Translations under genes and position numbers: made by a program | The notes under the pieces: model-generated | What the model was told of the DNA's origin: nothing | The model's input: only the letters and a program-made list of their open reading frames with translations | Databases searched by the model: none | Part shown: positions 1-13,200 of the stretch, one piece after another | Layout: each line of letters starts with the position of its first letter | Position numbering within the stretch: the first letter of the stretch is position 1 | Assembly: GCF_004193775.1 (NCBI RefSeq) | Contig: NC_041019.1 | Location: 50,629,928-50,693,927 of the forward strand | Reading direction: 5' to 3' | Source: Glycine soja | Lineage: Eukaryota; Streptophyta; Magnoliopsida; Fabales; Fabaceae | DNA: 64,000 nucleotides

Positions 1-4
1 ATAG

Positions 5-205
5 TCCGTGAGCATCACTGAGTTTCTGAAGCCTGCTGAGGGGGAAGCATACTATAACCCAGGGCGTGGTAGGGGTCGTGGCCGTGGTTCACGAGGTGGA
101 GGCGGAGGCGGAGGCGGAGGTGTTTACCGTGGAAGTTCCACCAACAATGCACCTGCTCCATCCATTGAAGATCCTGGGCATTTCCCAAACTTGGGTGCCA
201 AGTGA
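5..205 (+). CDS. RGG-box nuclear RNA-binding protein (hyaluronan/mRNA-binding family), last exon only
   Basis: This is the C-terminal end of a plant RGG-box RNA-binding protein of the RGGA/RGGB/RGGC type. An AG acceptor at 3-4 is followed by an open frame to TGA at 203-205. The peptide starts S-V-S-I-T-E-F-L-K-P, the conserved run before the C-terminal arginine-glycine tract. It continues with an alternating G/R stretch, a poly-glycine run (about 95-120) and the tail S-I-E-D-P-G-H-F-P-N-L-G, which is the family signature. Known members bind RNA and shuttle between nucleus and cytoplasm in stress responses; the RGG tract is the RNA contact and arginine-methylation region. The N-terminal domains lie outside the window. 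The in-frame TAG just before residue one supports an exon boundary rather than a start codon. Confidence 0.85.
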   Translation, partial: SVSITEFLKPAEGEAYYNPGRGRGRGRGSRGGGGGGGGGVYRGSSTNNAPAPSIEDPGHFPNLGAK

Positions 206-545
206 GGCCTTGCTAGAACCCTTTTGTCATATCCCTGTCCTATTTTCAATTTTGGGTTCTCTTATTTGAACTTAATCAGGAAAAGAACTATGGTAATTGG
301 ATTTCCTGGATTGGAAGGTTCATTTAATTTTATGCCTTGAAAGTGTAAATTTATGTTGTTGTTCTTCATACGGTCCTGTACCCTTGAAGCCTGTTCCCCC
401 TTGTGCTTTACTTTTACTGCGTTTGATATTTTGGGGGAGTATGGTGTGGGTAAGACATAAATGATGTTGTTGAGTTCCCTTTTTCTTTATAGATAGACAT
501 CTCAGTTTTGCATCAATTTTTGGTTTCTCATCCTCAATTCTAATC
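206..545 (+). other. Probable 3' UTR of the RGG-box gene
   Basis: After the stop at 205 there is about 340 bp of T-rich sequence with no coding character and with AATAAA-like motifs near 549-556. The open frame on the opposite strand here has no recognisable domain and is taken as a shadow. The end of the UTR is an estimate. Confidence 0.4.
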
Positions 546-2368
546 AAGAATAAATTAAAATAAATTTAAGGAAGCTATCATTGTTTCTTTCTTTTATTGC
601 AAAATTGGCTGGACCTAGCCATTGTGCGATTGCTTGCTTTGCACTACCTAAAAATGGTATGTTGTAAGCGTTTGACAAGAGTAACCTGCATCTTGAATTA
701 TTTCAGGTTTCTAATAACCAATATGTATTATAAACCTTGTGTGCTGATATTTTTTTAATGCACTAAACATAAACCAACCAACTGTACCAAACGCTTCCCT
801 GCATTATTTAGCATTTTATTTTAATTTCAATTTAGTTGGCTACATTTCGAAGGTAATGCTTACTAAAATTTTAGTTGTACAAATATCGTTGAAAAAGTGT
901 ATTTCAATTAAGTTTTTTAGATAGTTTTTTTTTTTTATAAAATTCTATTGGTTTTGCTCAGCATTTTGAAAGGATAAAATTAAGGACTTAAAGTTTTAGG
1001 ACCAACTGGCAAATGTTTTTTGAAACAGAGGAATGGAAAATAGTTTGCTTGACTAGTACTTTAACCGTTAACCAGTTATAAATAAAACTAAATATAGTTG
1101 AATTTAATGTTTATGGACTCACAAAGTTGGTATTCAATCATAAGGTATTGTTTAAATTATTCATTTTAGAAGTTAATAAATTTATTATTTGTAGTATGAT
1201 TATAAAATTTTTTACACTGACTGTATAATCTTTTTTCTTATTATATTATAATTTTTTTTTATCTAAATGACATGACATTTTTCATGGGAGAAAATTTTGT
1301 TGAAGTTGGATAAGATAGTTAGAATTATTACATCAGGTGATCTACGTGTTTATAGTTAATTATGTGTATGATCTATATTTTTCAAACACTTATGAAACAA
1401 AATTATATCATATTTATATAGACAGTTAATCACATCGTTTGGGTGGTCACCGAATGCATATGTTAGGAAGAAGCTATTGCAGCCAATAAAGCATAGTAAA
1501 TAGTTAGTTAAATCTGTTGGGTTGGTTACTAACAAGTTGTTAATATCATTAATTTATTGAGTTAGTTATGCATGTAAATAATTACAGTATATAAGAGTTG
1601 CATGAATGAATAAAAGGCATGCAGAAAAGCTTAGAACCAGTATCAGACTTTCTTAGGAGGAGCCTTGCCTGGAACAAAGGCACTACCCCACCCTCAGTCT
1701 CTATCAGCATACTTCCAATGGGACAAAAATCATATTCGTTTCCCAATAGTGAGAGGGAACAATTCTCTTTTACGGTGCCAAATAAGAGAGTGAGAAAGAC
1801 AATAAAAACCCAAGGCATTGCATGATAGGTTGATGAAGAAATTTGATTGGATTGCGGTGAAATGCTTTCTTCAAATAGTAAGTTTTCTTTCTTTTATGGT
1901 GCAACTCGAAACTGTGATTCGACGAGACGCTGTTGTTGTGGATACAGCTAGCAAAGGTAACATAAATTGCCATGGATAATTGGTTTAACTTGTAAACAAA
2001 GAAAGACAAAACCAGCTAACAGCTTCGCTTGTTCTTAAAGCGTGACCGAATCATAAACTTGGTTGGTTCATGATCTCCTATATTTTATTTTACTTTTAGT
2101 TGTTGGAATTAATGCTTTTACGTTTATTAACAGCTAGCAAATGTTAATAAATTTATTATATATATGATAGTTTGAGATTAAATGATAGTAAAAGTTTTTT
2201 TACACTGCATAACAAGTACCATTTATTCTTATTTAAATAAGTTTCTTTAAGATTAGAGTTAAGTTAAAAAAACTTATAAGGTTGTAATTGTAAATCACCT
2301 CTATATACTCAATTCTAGTTCTCTACATCCTTTGGAAATGGGTTTAGTTTTGTAATTAATTTTGTATT

Positions 2369-2404
<36 letters not shown>

Positions 2405-3836
2405 TATGAAGCATATACCCTCACATTCAAGTTGGATAAATAATTTATTCTATCTTATATATTTGTTTTTTTAATGACGAGGTATAAATAATTTATTCTA
2501 TCTGCTCAAAGTAAAAATAGGTAAATAAATTAAGTAATCTTAGATTACCACCTATGATCTCGACTAATTTCTATTTGACAAATTTTCTTATCGTTGAAGG
2601 GTTATTTGTAATCACCTTCATCGTATTTGTCCGTCAAATTTTTGCTCTCTGCGACTTTCTTCAATGGAAAAATGACACAAGCACAGGTTGAGTTTGGAAT
2701 CTTTAAAAATCCAAATTAGTCTTTTTGAAGATGCATCACAATATATCGTGCTAATTCATAAAATAAAAATGATCAGCCTCTCAATAATATGAACATAAAT
2801 TCAGTCTTTGCAACATCAAACTTGATTCGTTGCTCTAAATTCACAAGTTACTATTAATTTGATGTTCAAAATCTTCGAAAAACAATATTAATATCCTATA
2901 TACCACCAAAGGACAAATATAAATATTCGCTAAAAAAAAATGTTATTTTCTTTTTCGTGACATTTTTCAAGAGCAAAGTACTTGACTACAACCGAGCTTG
3001 GCACAAAAGGAGACGCCAGAATATGAATTGAAACGGACATGCATCCTTATCAAACCACATTTAGTTGGGAGGACATCCTCTTTATACTAGAAAAATATTT
3101 AAAAAAAATTCTTTTTGTCATACTTTAATGTTTTAGAGAAAAACCTTGAAAAAATAGAAATTGTGCTCTGTTTATGCAAGGGCTGTGCATTTAAATTAAG
3201 ACATTTTTTATAATATAAAAAATCTCTTCAAACATAAAAGTAACTTTGGAATTATTTAAAAGATCAATGACTTAATTACATGTGAGTGAATTTGCACAGT
3301 TTGTTGTCTTTCTTCACGACACGATAATGCCATTTAATCCCCCAAAGTGTACATTTGCAAGTAAAATGAGTCCAACAAACTCATGTTGGAAGTTTGGAAC
3401 TGAAATTCCACGGGCTTCAAATGACAGGGTTTTGAAAATAATAAACATAAATGGTTTGGTTTCATTTAATCTCCCATCAAAGAATGTTGATTGCATAACA
3501 TAGTTGTATATTTGTGAGTTTAAAATTCTTACACATGCAAAGTGGAGTATAACAAGAGATTGGTTATGCAGTTCTATGACAGCACATTTTGAGGGAATAA
3601 AAAACAAAATAGTCCCAAATGGAAAGATAGGAATATATATTTAGCATTAATGAGTATTATACTTTGCACAAGCCATATCATTTTTAGTATAAAGTATATT
3701 CAACGAATGGGATCATCTAGATCAGTTCCAAACCAACAGAGAAATTCTGACACTGGTCCACTAGTGAAATATTATATAAAAAAAAAATCTAACATGAAAT
3801 AGGTAACCAAATGAAATGGATCGGAGTCACTAGTGG
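546..3836. other. AT-rich intergenic spacer
   Basis: About 3.3 kb between the RGG-box gene and RABD2. It contains a TA microsatellite (2372-2401) and several short frames near 1600-2000 and 3280-3600 that match no family I recognise and lack splice or domain support. No RNA gene or element with clear ends was seen. Confidence 0.6.
2372..2401. repeat. (TA)n microsatellite
   Basis: Uninterrupted TA dinucleotide run of about 15 units in an intergenic spacer. Confidence 0.95.
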
Positions 3837-6800
3837 TTAGGAAGAGCAGCACCCACCTTTCTGTGCAACTGGCTGTCCCCTGATCTGCACTGTTGGAGGC
3901 CTTGCATTGTTTGCAGGTTGGCTTGCCATTCTACATTCACAAGATAAAATACCATCATATTAGCTTTTAGAAGGAATAGTTGGTAGACAAAAAAAAGTAT
4001 ATGAATATGATCTATATATAACTCTATTCTCCTTTCCAAAATGTTGTGAGAGATTGGATAACTAACCCCTTTTGCCTCAACTAGAAGAGTCTATTCACTT
4101 TTCAGCAAATTCTAAGTTTGGACTCGATCACGTATTTATATTTATTCTGAAAAAACTTTGCTATGTTTGACACATTCAATTTCACAAAAAAATAGACATA
4201 GAAAAAGCCTACTAACCCATATCTTTGCATATATTCTGGACTCCAATAAAGAAAAACACAAGGAATAAGTAAAAAATAACATTTGTAACTCTTTCACAAT
4301 TGACTTTTCTCAGCTAAGGAAACTGACAACATCAGATACACAGTATAATTATTCATTGAGTAAATTGGGAACAATTTTTTCTGGGCTTGCTTCTCACAGC
4401 TGCATTAAACTTTTGTATCTTCTTAAATATATACTGTTAAATTATAAACCGGAATGTATACCTATCCTTGATTGAAGCAGCCATTGCCATGAAAGCCTGT
4501 TCAACATTTGTAGCATCTTTTGCACTTGTTTCCATAAAAGGTATGCCTATTTCATCTGCGAATGCCTGTCAAAGAAAAAACAAATATTAAAGATGGGGGT
4601 AAGGGAAGCTGGAATATGAATAAAATCCTAATAACCCAACAGATCTAATCATGAACAAAAGTTTGAAACTTTATATGAAAAAATGAAAAATTCAAGGGAT
4701 GCGCAACAAAGCTATACTTTAGCTGTTTCATATGACACAGCTCTATTTGCTTCCAGATCACACTTGTTTCCAACCAAAAGCTTGTTAACATTATCACTTG
4801 CATAGCGATCAATTTCACTGAGCCACTGCTTCACATTATTGAAGCTCTCTTCATCTGTCACATCATAAACAATCTGCCAGAGGAACCAGTTAGTAAAGCA
4901 TGCAAGGATCCATCTACACGGGAAATCAATATCCAAAAGCCCATGCCAAGAAAATCATCACCCACAATGATCCCATGGGCCCCACGATAGTAGCTACTGG
5001 TGATTGTCCTAAATCGTTCTTGCCCGGCTGTGTCCCACTACATATAAAAACAGATCACAAATCAAGGTAAGAAAACTATATGTCAACACAATCATGACCT
5101 TTGGTGATCCACTTAAAGCAAAATATTTCACCAACAAAGAGAATAAAAAAGTTAGGTCCAGCTCACTGGAGACAAAGTATCAATAGATAAAGAGACACAA
5201 AGGCCAATCAAATACATACGATCTGTAGTTTAATGGTCTTTCCATCCTGCTCAACAGTACGTATTTTCTACACAAATTGACATGAAATGGTGAGTTTAGA
5301 CATTGCTTCAAACAGTTTCAGATAATAATTTGTAGAGTTGTACTCACAAAATCAACTCCAATGGTGCTTATGTAGCTCTCTATGTACGAATCATCCTGTA
5401 GCATAAAATAAAAATTATCATCAGGTTAATCCAAACACAATCTCTAAAAAGTAGACTACATGTCAAAGACAAATATTTTATGACACTAGCCATAGGCTTT
5501 CCTTTTAATTCACGTAAATGAACTAAAACAACCTAATAATTCCTTTTTTTCACCCTTATTTTTTAATTAGACATTCTCCAAAGGTCAAATTCACTTGTTC
5601 AGATCACAACAAAACCAACAATAGGAGACACAACCTCGTCACTTTCAGCATAATCCAACAGGAGAGGATTGACTAGAAATAAGGATAAATGAGGATTTAG
5701 TGCATCTGCAGTGCTGAAATCCTTTGTAATCTTCTTTCTTTCATTTTTTATGCAATTTCAGTCTCAAAGAGGGCTACCTATGCTAGTCAGGAGTTTGATC
5801 TCCCTAAATTTTCTACTCTAAAATTGAGTTCATATCAAAATACCCACCAAAAGTTAATTATATTTTCTTGAATAACTATAGCATGCGATTGTATTGGACA
5901 GCTTAATGATAAAATTGCAAATTAGCAACCATTCTATGTGTGGGGAATTGGGGAAAGCATACGTTACTACACAAATAGGGAGAGAGGCAAAATGGTCCAC
6001 AGTGATAAGGCTATTAATTGTTTCACTTTTTTTTTTTCATATTACAGAACTCAAACACAGTCAAGACCTCAAACAGAGAATAAAACATGTAGCTATCATT
6101 TATTAAGATGTCGCAGATACTAATTGCCATATTCAATCACAGCAGACCTAAAGGATGCTATTATTATTCTTTAGGAAACAAAATCCAGTAGTAGTCACAA
6201 TAACAACTAGCATAAAAAGGAGTTGAAAGCTTACAGCAAATCTCAGAAGAAGGCATGATTTACCAACACCAGAGTCTCCAATAAGAAGGAGCTTGAACAG
6301 ATAATCACTGCAAAGAATAACCACAGTATATCAACTCTGTCTCTTATAATAGACTGTGAATCAAACACAGAAGCAACCATTTCTCTTTCACACACAAACA
6401 TTAAGATAACAGTTAAATAGAAAACCAATCATAAAGTCTCAATTCATTAAGATCTATAAACCAATATAACACAAGACATCATTAGCTTTTTCTCTTATTG
6501 CTTGATCTAAGTAGAATAGCCCAACACCATATAATCACCAAATCCAAATCCCATACTTCCAATGGGGGAAGTCAACTCCCACATCACTGTAACAACCTTG
6601 CAAACAACCTCTCATGTTTCCTCTAATCTCATGTTTAGAATAGTTTGATATTCTCCCAATGAACTCCTGCTCAAATCATGCAAACCACAAATCAAACTAC
6701 CATACAGTATGTGCAGTTCAACTCTTTGAAATCAACAAGGGACAAGATCAGGGTAACTCTTCACTTTAAAACCAATCACAAAAACACAAACACAAACGAT

Positions 6801-7091
6801 CGGTATTCGCTGGTGAACCCGTGATTGAAAAACAATAAATTTCAATATCCCCAAAAAATAAAAGGAAAAAAAGCCAAGTGGGTCAAAATCTAAGAAAACC
6901 AATCAATCTAGGGTTACACACCAATAAAGATTTGATGCTAACATAACCCAACCCATATTCACCAATTTAACTGCAACCCTACATAACCTTTTGGCAGGGA
7001 ACATAAAAAAAGCGAAAAAGGAACGAACTTCGCTGAAATCAGACATGATTCGAAGGAAAGGGAATAGAGGAACGTACTACTCGGGATTCAT
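3837..7091 (-). CDS. RABD2: Rab1/RABD2-type small GTPase, 8 coding exons, 202 aa
   Basis: Rab GTPase of the RABD2 (Rab1/Ypt1) clade, which directs ER-to-Golgi vesicle traffic from Golgi membranes. Coding exons on the minus strand: 7091-7078, 6307-6235, 5395-5348, 5267-5220, 5037-4966, 4873-4718, 4565-4462, 3930-3837. All junctions are GT-AG and in phase; the total of 609 nt gives 202 residues, the usual family length. Visible motifs: P-loop GDSGVGKS, effector loop with [15 protein letters not shown] (switch II), guanine-specificity NKCD and ETSAK, and a C-terminal G-G-C-C-S-S for double geranylgeranylation. The start M-N-P-E-Y is the conserved RABD2 N-terminus, and the first coding exon is only 14 nt. 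Exon 5 is taken to end before a GTGGGT donor, giving H-G-I-I-I-V-Y-D. The gene looks intact. The paralogue number within RABD2 cannot be told from sequence alone. Confidence 0.95.
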
Positions 7092-7330
7092 TTCGAGGGA
7101 AGAAAGTGGGGACCGGGGATTCGCCGGAGATCGGTGAGATGTCGCCGGAGATGGGTCCGGTGTCGGTGCGTCGCCTTGGAATATCAGAAGAATCGCACGC
7201 ACGAAGGAATCGGAAGACAACCTGGCTGGCTTCGCTCGGTGCTTCTTTTCTTTTCAATGAAAATTGCGTGGAAACGGGACAAATACGTCACCATTGGTTA
7301 CCCATTACCCGCACATTAGTTAATAATGAA
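7092..7330 (-). promoter_or_regulatory. 5' UTR and proximal promoter region of RABD2
   Basis: The 170 bp upstream of the RABD2 start are much more GC-rich than their surroundings and purine-rich on the plus strand, as expected for a 5' leader. Frames on both strands here (for example 7106-7336 plus) are shadows with no domain. I see no convincing TATA box, so the transcription start is not called. Confidence 0.4.
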
Positions 7331-7690
7331 AAATGAAAAAAAAAAATTGATAAATAAAATAATAATTAAATTAAAATCTCATTTAAAGATGTATAATAAA
7401 TAGATAAAAAAATAAGAAAAAAAGAAAATAAGGAAGGCAATATTTTTTTTCCAATTAAAGAACGTGACCTATCTCTAAGTAAATAAAGATATGATCTGTC
7501 TCTATAAAAAAACATTTTGTGTGAATTAAAGAACATAATCTATCTCTTAGCAAATAAAAAACATGATTTTATTGATGGATTAAGGTGCATGATTTATCTT
7601 TTATTATTATTAAACATTCTTTAAAAAACCTTTTTATAATTATTTCAGTTATGATTTTGTTAACACTACAAGACAAATAATAAAGATCAT
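7331..7690. other. AT-rich spacer
   Basis: A/T-rich sequence with short repeated phrases on the theme of 'acatgatctatctct' near 7460-7600. A CACTACAAGAC run at 7664 resembles a CACTA end but has no partner. No gene is seen. Confidence 0.45.
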
Positions 7691-7699
7691 GTATCAATG

Positions 7700-8275
7700 G
7701 TATCAAGTAGGTTCTTCGTATTCCTGAACAATGGTAATCCTGAACCTGTTGAAGCTGAGGCTTGGGGACTTCACCAAGCAATGATTTGACTGCAAAACGA
7801 GATGTGCACTCCCAGAATAATTTTCGAACGGGACTGCAAAAATGTAGTTGATGGTTTTTGCAGCAACACTTTTTGAATCTCTTTATTTCACTTGGTCTTA
7901 TGTCCTATTAGTCATCTATCCATAATTCTTCATAGACGAATTCGACCACTGGAAGCGGAAGCGATGGCACTTTATCATGCCATGTCTTGGGCAAAAAATC
8001 TAGGCCTGCATAATATTCTGTTCGAAACAGATTGCAAATCTCTGGTGGATACAATCTTAAAAACTCAATCTGATTCTTCTGATTTAAGTGTTATAATTTC
8101 TAAATGCAAAACCATTTTGTCAAATCTTGTAAACTAAAGGCAAGTTTCAATAAGAGACAAGCCAATCTTATAATCTATACGTTAGCTAGGGAAGGAAGAT
8201 GTTATGTTAATCACTAAGTTTTTCATTATGTTCCAACTTGTATTCACAACTTTATTATCGATGATATGATCTAAG
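7700..8275 (+). pseudogene. Two partial RNase H-like domains from LINE-type retrotransposons
   Basis: Two successive relics of the plant RVT_3/RNase H-like domain. The first (about 7700-7876) reads broken by stops, with E-P-V-E-A-E-A-W-G-L-H-Q-A-M and later I-I-F-E-R-D-C-K-N-V-V-D. The second (7892-8270) keeps an open stretch with L-E-A-E-A-M-A-L-Y-H-A-M, I-L-F-E-T-D-C-K-S-L-V-D and, in another frame, K-R-Q-A-N and a tail like F-H-Y-V-P-T-C-I-H-N-F-I. The E-A-E-A and E-T-D-C-K motifs are the domain hallmarks. Frameshifts and stops make both non-functional. They probably come from different insertions because the same domain segment occurs twice. Confidence 0.65.
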
Positions 8276-8604
8276 TATTTTCCTTCAAAAACGCCTTTGA
8301 ATTAAATAAGTTGACAGATAGTTTCCTCTACAATTGGTATCTTGACTTAGATTAAATGATTCATATAATAAAATGACTTTGAACTCAGCATCTCAGCAGC
8401 AGCAAGCTGAGCCGTTGGATTCATCTCCCGCAATGCTGATAAGTGATAATAGATGCTAATAAAATCAAATTGTTCTTCAACACATTTGCTTTACGTGTGA
8501 TAGACACTGTCCCTCTTTCTTTAATAATCACACCTTTAACAAATACATGTTGTTTATGAGTATTAATAAATATATTATATTTATTGATATAAAAAAGAAA
8601 AAAA
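8276..8604. other. Spacer without recognised content
   Basis: AT-rich spacer between the RNase H relic and the direct repeats. A GC-richer patch near 8380-8440 (CAGCAGCAGCAAGC) is not linked to any gene. Confidence 0.4.
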
Positions 8605-9175
8605 ATCAAATTACATTCATATAACTTTAATTATTATTACATAATTTTTATAACTTGATATAAAATATGTTCTATATTGATCCAAAATTTGATTTATATT
8701 TACATATTATTAAGATTATGTTTATCAAATTTTATCAAAATTGAACAATAAGAAGGTAATCAAATAATTTATATTTTAGTATATTTTGAAATATTTATAT
8801 CGTGTAAATTTTAATTTATATGAGTAAGATATAAATAATTTTGAATTAATATAAAATTTTATATGTGATTTATGTGAAATTAATTTTCAATCCAAGGATG
8901 AATTAAAAGAACATTATCCAGTTAAAAACTATATTGATATAGTTTGACCCCTCCTCTAAATAGAGGAGAGATCAAATTACACTCGTGTAACTTTAAAAAT
9001 TATTATATCATTTTTATAATTTGATGTAAAATGTGATTATTGATCCAATTATTGAAATAAATTTATATATTACAAGAATTGTGTGTGTCAAATTTGATCA
9101 AAATTGAACAATAATAAAAATGTAATTAAATGATCCATATTTTAGTATATATTAAAATATTTATATTACTTTTTA
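8605..9175. repeat. Diverged direct duplication of about 200 bp, offset 366 bp
   Basis: The segment starting ATCAAATTACATTCAT at 8605 recurs from 8971 as ATCAAATTACACTCGT. Both copies then share GATCCAA, AAAATTGAACAATAA and TTTTAGTATAT in the same order. Similarity is clear but imperfect, so the duplication is old. No coding frame spans it. Confidence 0.7.
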
Positions 9176-10200
9176 GTGCATTAGTTTATTTATTAGGTTG
9201 AATTTGGTTTCTTATTTCTTAAGATGTGTTCAATTTAATTTCATTTTAAACTTTAAAATATTTTAAAGTTGATGGAAGAAAAATGAGACTAAATTGAATC
9301 TAATAAATAAGAAAATAGATTACAATTTTTTAATATATATATATATATATGTGTGTGTCATACATCATTATTAATAAATACAAAAAATAGTAAATAAAGA
9401 AGAATCTGTTTAGTTACATATTTATATAAATAATATTTGTGCTCAAGTATACTCACTTCTTTAAAAAACTGATTATTTTAAAATATTTTTATGAATTAGA
9501 ATAATTTAAAATCAGACATTTTATGAATAATAATTAAAAAATTATTTTTAATCATATGAAACTTTTTTCAAAAACTTATATGAAAACTGGAAAAGTCAGA
9601 ACATATATTAATTAACTATATATTACCTTATTTTTTAATTATATGAAATATGGTAAAATACATTTTAATTATTTTATTTATTAAATAAAATATATAATAA
9701 TGGTTTATAATATTATTAAATATTTATTAAAATTCATAAACAAAATATATATTTATTAAATGTATAACTTTTTTAATATGAACTTATTTATATTAAAAAC
9801 ATATTACCATTAATTAAAAAGTAATCATTATTAAATTTAATACCTATATATTAAATATTATTATTAGGGACAAAAATGGACCTAGTCTAATGTTTATTCA
9901 CATTTCTAGTTTGCCATCCTTGCAAACATAAGTTAAGAAAAGAAAGTCTAATTCAATTGATTAAATAAGAATGTGTGAATTGTTATAAATTGTTAATAAT
10001 TTATTGGATTCTTAAGAATAAAAAAGATCCCTCCATATTTAAAGCAAATGAACTATGAAGAGAAATTGTTTTATTTTGCCAACTTTTATTATCAGCCGCG
10101 AGATACATCCAAAGGCTTAGAGTGCCGCTGCAGGAGAGAGTTTTGCTGAGAGGATCCGAATCCCTATTAAGTTTCAGAAATACATCCAACGGTTTGTTTA
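9176..10200. other. Very AT-rich spacer
   Basis: Long A/T runs with a short TA/GT microsatellite at about 9331-9358. It ends near 10200, where LRR-receptor homology begins. The minus-strand frame at 10001-10189 has no recognised domain. Confidence 0.5.
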
Positions 10201-10209
10201 AAACCCTCT

Positions 10210-13200
10210 CTCTGCTACTATCCCTGAAACAACAGGTAATATGAAAAATTTAAATTTATTTTACATTTTGCCAATAATTTCCTATCTGGTCTAGTCCCAT
10301 CTTCCATATGGAACTTGTCTAACTTGATATTGCTCCACCTTTATGCCAATAAATTTTCTGGATCAATTCCTGCTTCCATAGAAAACTTGGCCAATTTAGA
10401 GGATCTTGGGCTTGATCGCAACCAGCTTTCTGGATTCATTCCTTCCACCATTGAAACTTGACAAAACTCACCTATTTGTATTTACGCATTAACAATCTTT
10501 CTGGATCAATTCCTACCTCTATAGGAAATTTGATCAATTTGGATACCCTTAATCTCCAAGTGAACAATCTTTGCCTCAATTGGAAATTTGAAAAGGCTAA
10601 TCGTTTAAGAACTGCCCACCCACAAACTAAATGGCAGCATTCTGCATGTCTTGAATAACCTTCACAACTTGTATGCCTTGTTTCTATCTGAGAATGATTT
10701 CACAGGCCATTTACCACCTCAAATTTGCTCTGCTGGGTCACTACTGCACTTTATAGCTTTTGGTAACCGTTTCAGGGTCCAGTGCCAAAAGTTTAAAGAA
10801 TTGCTCCAGTATTGTTAGACTTATTGGGCTGCAAGGAAACCAATTGGAAGGAGATATAGCACAATCTTCATACGTTGAAGATCTCCAAAAATAATATTTC
10901 AGGTGGCATACCAATCGAGCTTGTTAAAGCAACAAAGCTAGGAAGGCTTCACCTTTCTTCCAACCACTTGAATGGAAAGCTTCCAAACGAATTAGGCAAC
11001 ATGAAATCGTTAATTAAGCTTAAGATTAGAACCAAGTACCAACCATCTTTCTGGAAACATTCCAAAATCTTGAAGATTTGGATCTTGGTGATAACCAGTT
11101 GAGTGGCACAATACCAACAGAAGTTGTGGAATTACCCAAGTTACGGAACTTGAATTTGAGCAATGATAAAATAAATGGTAGCATTACCATTGAGTTTCAC
11201 AACTTTCAGGCTCTTGAATCTCTTGATCTTAGTGGGAATTTGTTGAGTGGAACAATACCAAGACAGCTTGGAAAGGTGCAGCAACTGCAATGGTTGAATC
11301 TCTCTTGCAATAATCTTTTGGAAGAATTGCATCCACTTTTGATGACATGTCAGATTTGATTTCGGTGAATATATCATACAACCAGTTAGAAGGGCCGCTT
11401 CCAAAAAATCAAGCCTTTCTTAATGCTCCAATTGAATCATTGAAAAGTAACAAAAGTTGTGTGGCAACGTAACTGGCTTGATGCTTTTCCCAACCAACCG
11501 CAATCAAACGAGGCACAAGGACATTCTACTGCCATTATTTATTATCTTGGGTGCTCTAGTATTAGTGTTGTGTGGGGTGGGCGTTTCAATGTATATTTTT
11601 TGTCATAAACCAAAAAAGAAAGAGAAAGAACAATCAGAAAAAGCACTATCTGAAGAAGTGTTTTCCGTATGGAGTCATGATGGAAAACTTATGTTTGAGA
11701 ATATCATTGAAGCAACCAATAACTTCGATTACAGATATCTCATTCGAGTCAGAGGGCAAGGTACTGTTTACAAGGCTGAGTTGTCTTCATGTCAGGTTTA
11801 TGCAGTGAAGAAACTTTATTTGGAAACAGATGGAGAGAAGCCCAATATTAAAGCTTTTCAAAATGAAATTCAAGCTTTGACCGAAATCTGGCACCGTATC
11901 ATTATAAAGGAAATAAGCCTTTTTATGTTTAGGAAAAGTGTTTAGGAATATTGGAGACTTTGAATAGAAACTTGATAGGAAGGAGAATTCTTTATGGAGG
12001 AGAGAACTTTGTATTTTTGCTTGATACAAATGTGTAGGATTACATCTCTATTTATACTACTCTAAGGAGAACTCTAGACACACTAATTCTAGAGAGTTCT
12101 CAACTCTAGAGATCCAAAGAGTATTCTAGAGAATATTACAACCATAATAAGAAGTATCTAGACACTCCAAACACTACAAGAATTCTTTAGAAACATGACC
12201 CATAATTACTTAAGCTCAAAATAACTAAGTCCAAGGAACCAAATAATTAATTTAGGCCCAAATCAAGTTTATATTTCAACAGCTTTGTGGATTTTGCTCA
12301 CGTTCATGGTTCTCATTTTTGGTTTACAAGTTCTTGGAAGGCTGTAGCTTGGATCAAATACTAATCAATGACGCAAAAGCAGCTGCATTTGACTGGGAAA
12401 AGCGGGTGAATATTGTTAAAGGTGTGGCCAATGCTTTATCCTATTTGCATCATGATTGCTCACCTCCAATTATTCACCGTGATGTATCGAGCAAGAATGT
12501 TCTTTTGGATTCACAATATGAAACCCATGTCTCTGATTTTGGGACTGCTAAAATTCTAAAGCCTGGTTCAAACAATTGGACCACGTTTGCAGGCACCTTT
12601 GGGTATGCAGCTCCAGGTTGGACCCCCTTTTCCTCATATTTAGAAATATAAATATAAATTATCAGTTTTTTTGCAATTAATTTACACTACGTTTACATTC
12701 TAATTTTGTTTAAACATTGTTTACTTGTAAAGGCATTAGACTAATCCCTAATTAAGCGTATGAAAAAGTTAAGTAAAAAGTGATATGTGCAAATACCAAA
12801 TGATCCATTAAGAAAATATAAGTTAGAACTTGTAGCTTATACAAAAGCCTATACACTGGGTTATGAGTAAATTTTCATTTATTGTAGAGCTTGCGCAGAC
12901 TATGGAAGTGACTGAGAAATGTGATGTATTCAGTTTAGGAGTGCTTTGTTTAGAAATCATCATGGGGAAGCATCCAGGAGATCTGATTTCCTCATTGTTA
13001 TCTTCAACTTCAGCAACAGTAACTTATAATTTGCTACTACTCATTGATGTTTTAGACCAAAGACCATCTCAACCTTTAAAAATCAATTGCCGGGGATGTC
13101 ATTTTGGTTGCAAGCTTGGCACTTTCTTGCTTGAGTGAAAATCCATGTTCTCGCCCAACCATGGATCAAGTGTCTAAGAAGCTTATGATAGGGAAATCAC

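Noticed and set aside
4712..4936. 74-codon frame with a novel N-terminus fused to Rab sequence
   Set aside because: The first residues are read-through of the intron before RABD2 exon 6; a CAG acceptor at 4876-4874 and family alignment place the exon start at 4873.
7106..7336. 76-codon plus-strand frame upstream of RABD2
   Set aside because: Antisense to the RABD2 leader; composition explains the open frame and no domain is present.
7664..7680. CACTACAAGACAAAT as a CACTA transposon end
   Set aside because: No subterminal repeats and no partner terminus nearby; could be chance.
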